6,687 bases of DNA from an uncultured Gammaproteobacteria bacterium (lineage in GTDB: Bacteria > Pseudomonadota > Gammaproteobacteria > Coxiellales > Coxiellaceae). A program made the translations under genes and the position numbers. Shown here piece after piece: positions 6,016 through 6,687 of the stretch; position 1 is the stretch's first letter; every line of letters starts with the position of its first letter. The notes beneath the pieces were generated by a model, which did no database searches, had not been told where the DNA came from, and saw only the letters and a program-made list of their open reading frames with translations. Where the stretch lies: contig CAIQCE010000015.1 in assembly GCA_903870185.1 (NCBI GenBank), forward strand, positions 1 to 6,687, in the 5' to 3' direction.

Positions 6016-6044
6016 GGTTGGTGCCAAGTGAACACGGCCCAATG
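6016..6044 (+). repeat. REP-like palindrome, copy 2 (degenerate)
   Basis: Aligned to copy 3, it keeps GGTTGG, GCCAAG and CGGCCCAA but has one base deleted in the loop and several C-to-T or G-to-A changes. The GTAG head is damaged (ACAG, 6014-6017). It lies in the same orientation as copy 3, starting about 60 nt ahead of that copy's hairpin. It looks like an old, inactive copy. Confidence 0.65.
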
Positions 6045-6061
6045 TTTGGATGTTACAGCGA

Positions 6062-6108
6062 GACTATCTAATCATGTAGGTTGGCGCCAAGCGCAGCGCG
6101 GCCCAACA
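6062..6108 (+). repeat. REP-like palindrome, copy 3 (upstream arm of the repeat pair around tRNA-Pro)
   Basis: It carries the 5' flank GACTATCTAATCATG, the GTAG head (6076-6079) and an imperfect stem: GTTGG(C)GCC (6080-6088) pairs with GGCCCAAC (6100-6107), with one bulged C. A GC-rich loop (AAGCGCAGCGC) lies between. It differs from the reverse complement of copy 4 at one of 47 positions. A run of eight T (6122-6129) follows 14 nt later, too far for a classical intrinsic terminator. Confidence 0.85.
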
Positions 6109-6137
6109 AATCAACATATTCTTTTTTTTAAACTATT

Positions 6138-6215
<78 letters not shown>

Positions 6216-6307
6216 CGAAGAGGTGGAAGTTTAGTAGATTTTGAAGGAAAGTGGTACTGTTTTTATCGAGGTAAATTTAGATAATTAAAGCAGCTAAGAA
6301 ACAAAGA

Positions 6308-6356
6308 TGTTGGGCCGCGCTGCGCTTGGCGCCAACCTACATAATTAGATAGTCCC
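6308..6356 (-). repeat. REP-like palindrome, copy 4 (downstream arm of the repeat pair around tRNA-Pro)
   Basis: On the - strand it reads GGGACTATCTAATTATG, GTAG, then the same imperfect hairpin and loop as copy 3, ending CCCAACA. The flank matches copy 1 (one difference over GGGACTATC-AATTATG) and the hairpin matches copy 3 exactly. It lies between tRNA-Pro and the end of the GtrA-like gene, 12 nt from copy 5. Confidence 0.85.
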
Positions 6357-6368
6357 GTAATATATTCT

Positions 6369-6402
6369 TGTTGGGCCGCGCTGCGCTTGGCTCCCACCTA
6401 CA
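6369..6402 (-). repeat. REP-like palindrome, copy 5 (hybrid arms)
   Basis: On the - strand it starts TGTAGGTGGGAGCC and ends GCGGCCCAACA with the standard loop. The left arm (GGTGGG) is of the copy 1 type and the right arm (CCCAAC) of the copy 3/4 type, leaving a G-A mismatch and a bulged A in the stem. It lacks the GGGACTATC flank. It begins 8 nt after the stop codon of the GtrA-like gene, where it would fold at the 3' end of that mRNA. Confidence 0.75.
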
Positions 6403-6410
6403 GTGAGCAC

Positions 6411-6687
6411 CTACAACTTCCAAATAAATTTCGAATAAGCGAAATAATTTATAACTGAACCCAATACGATTCCTACAAAAACCAAGCTGTTTTCCAATAA
6501 TATTCCATATCCAAAAAAGAATGTGCCCAAATAAACAATAATAGTTTGCAAGCTAAGAGAAATCAGCGCCACCAAGTTAAATTTTACAAAATTGATCAGC
6601 CATTTTTCAACTTGAATTTTCGTGTGGGCGAAAGTAACAAAATTATTCAGTATAAAGCCAACAATAATAGAAATTTCACCTGAAAAT
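6411..6687 (-). CDS. GtrA-like membrane protein, C-terminal part (5' end outside the window)
   Basis: On the - strand a frame is open from the window edge to TAG at 6411-6413, giving 91 residues with no start in view. It fits the GtrA family (PF04138 type): GEISIIVGFILNNFVTFAHT matches the conserved 'E.s...nF..n..wtF' end of the second membrane segment. Then comes a short charged loop (KIQVEKW), FVKFNLVALISLSLQTIIVY (third membrane segment), and LVFVGIVLGSVINYFAYS with FIWKL (fourth segment and typical ending). GtrA proteins are four-helix inner-membrane proteins that help move or use polyprenyl-linked sugars in cell-surface glycan synthesis; some are fused to a family 2 glycosyltransferase. 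Which form this is cannot be seen. It faces the translation operon and shares no function with it. Confidence 0.82.
   Translation of the reverse strand, partial: FSGEISIIVGFILNNFVTFAHTKIQVEKWLINFVKFNLVALISLSLQTIIVYLGTFFFGYGILLENSLVFVGIVLGSVINYFAYSKFIWKL

Noticed and set aside
6080..6129. Intrinsic terminator made of the copy 3 hairpin and the T8 run
   Set aside because: The gap between stem and T-run is 14 nt, so it does not fit a canonical terminator; termination here is possible but unsupported.

Overview
The window is a conserved translation-gene cluster from a gammaproteobacterium with fairly AT-rich DNA. The order is tRNA-Val, infC, rpmI, rplT, pheS, pheT, ihfA and a MerR-type gene, all on the + strand, followed by tRNA-Pro and the end of a GtrA-family gene on the - strand. 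The order infC-rpmI-rplT-pheS-pheT-ihfA-merR is the classical gammaproteobacterial one. The AT content, the AsmA-like gene beside a tRNA-Val, and the short palindromic repeats fit a Legionella/Coxiella-type lineage, but that placement is inference and no single gene proves it.

Layout. 1-423 is the C-terminal end of an AsmA-family envelope protein that began before the window. 424-482 is a short AT-rich spacer with two dyads and a possible promoter. 483-557 is tRNA-Val(GAC) with encoded CCA. 558-700 is a leader region with a good sigma70-type promoter (604-632), a hairpin and a Shine-Dalgarno sequence. infC begins at 701 with the rare AUU start codon. rpmI, rplT and pheS follow with spacers of 18-29 nt. 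A 109-nt gap between pheS and pheT holds a palindromic GTAG-headed REP-like element. pheT and ihfA are 3 nt apart, and ihfA overlaps the MerR-type gene by 26 nt. From 5987 to 6410 the DNA is a repeat-rich island: one decayed GGATCC-type palindrome and four REP-like copies, two on each side of tRNA-Pro(GGG), with the pairs pointing toward each other. 6411-6687 is the 3' part of a GtrA-like membrane protein gene on the - strand.

How the genes work together. IF3, L35 and L20 belong to translation initiation and the 50S subunit. PheS and PheT form the phenylalanyl-tRNA synthetase heterotetramer. IHF-alpha is one half of the DNA-bending IHF heterodimer. The small MerR-type regulator is a regular downstream neighbour of ihfA in this class. 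They look like one transcription unit read from upstream of infC. thrS, which in many relatives lies directly upstream of infC, is absent here; its place is taken by tRNA-Val and a stand-alone promoter/leader.

I found no convincing undescribed system. The parts most worth a second look are the REP-like family (at least five copies in under 4 kb, one between pheS and pheT, and two forming a 47-bp inverted repeat around tRNA-Pro) and the thrS-less infC leader.
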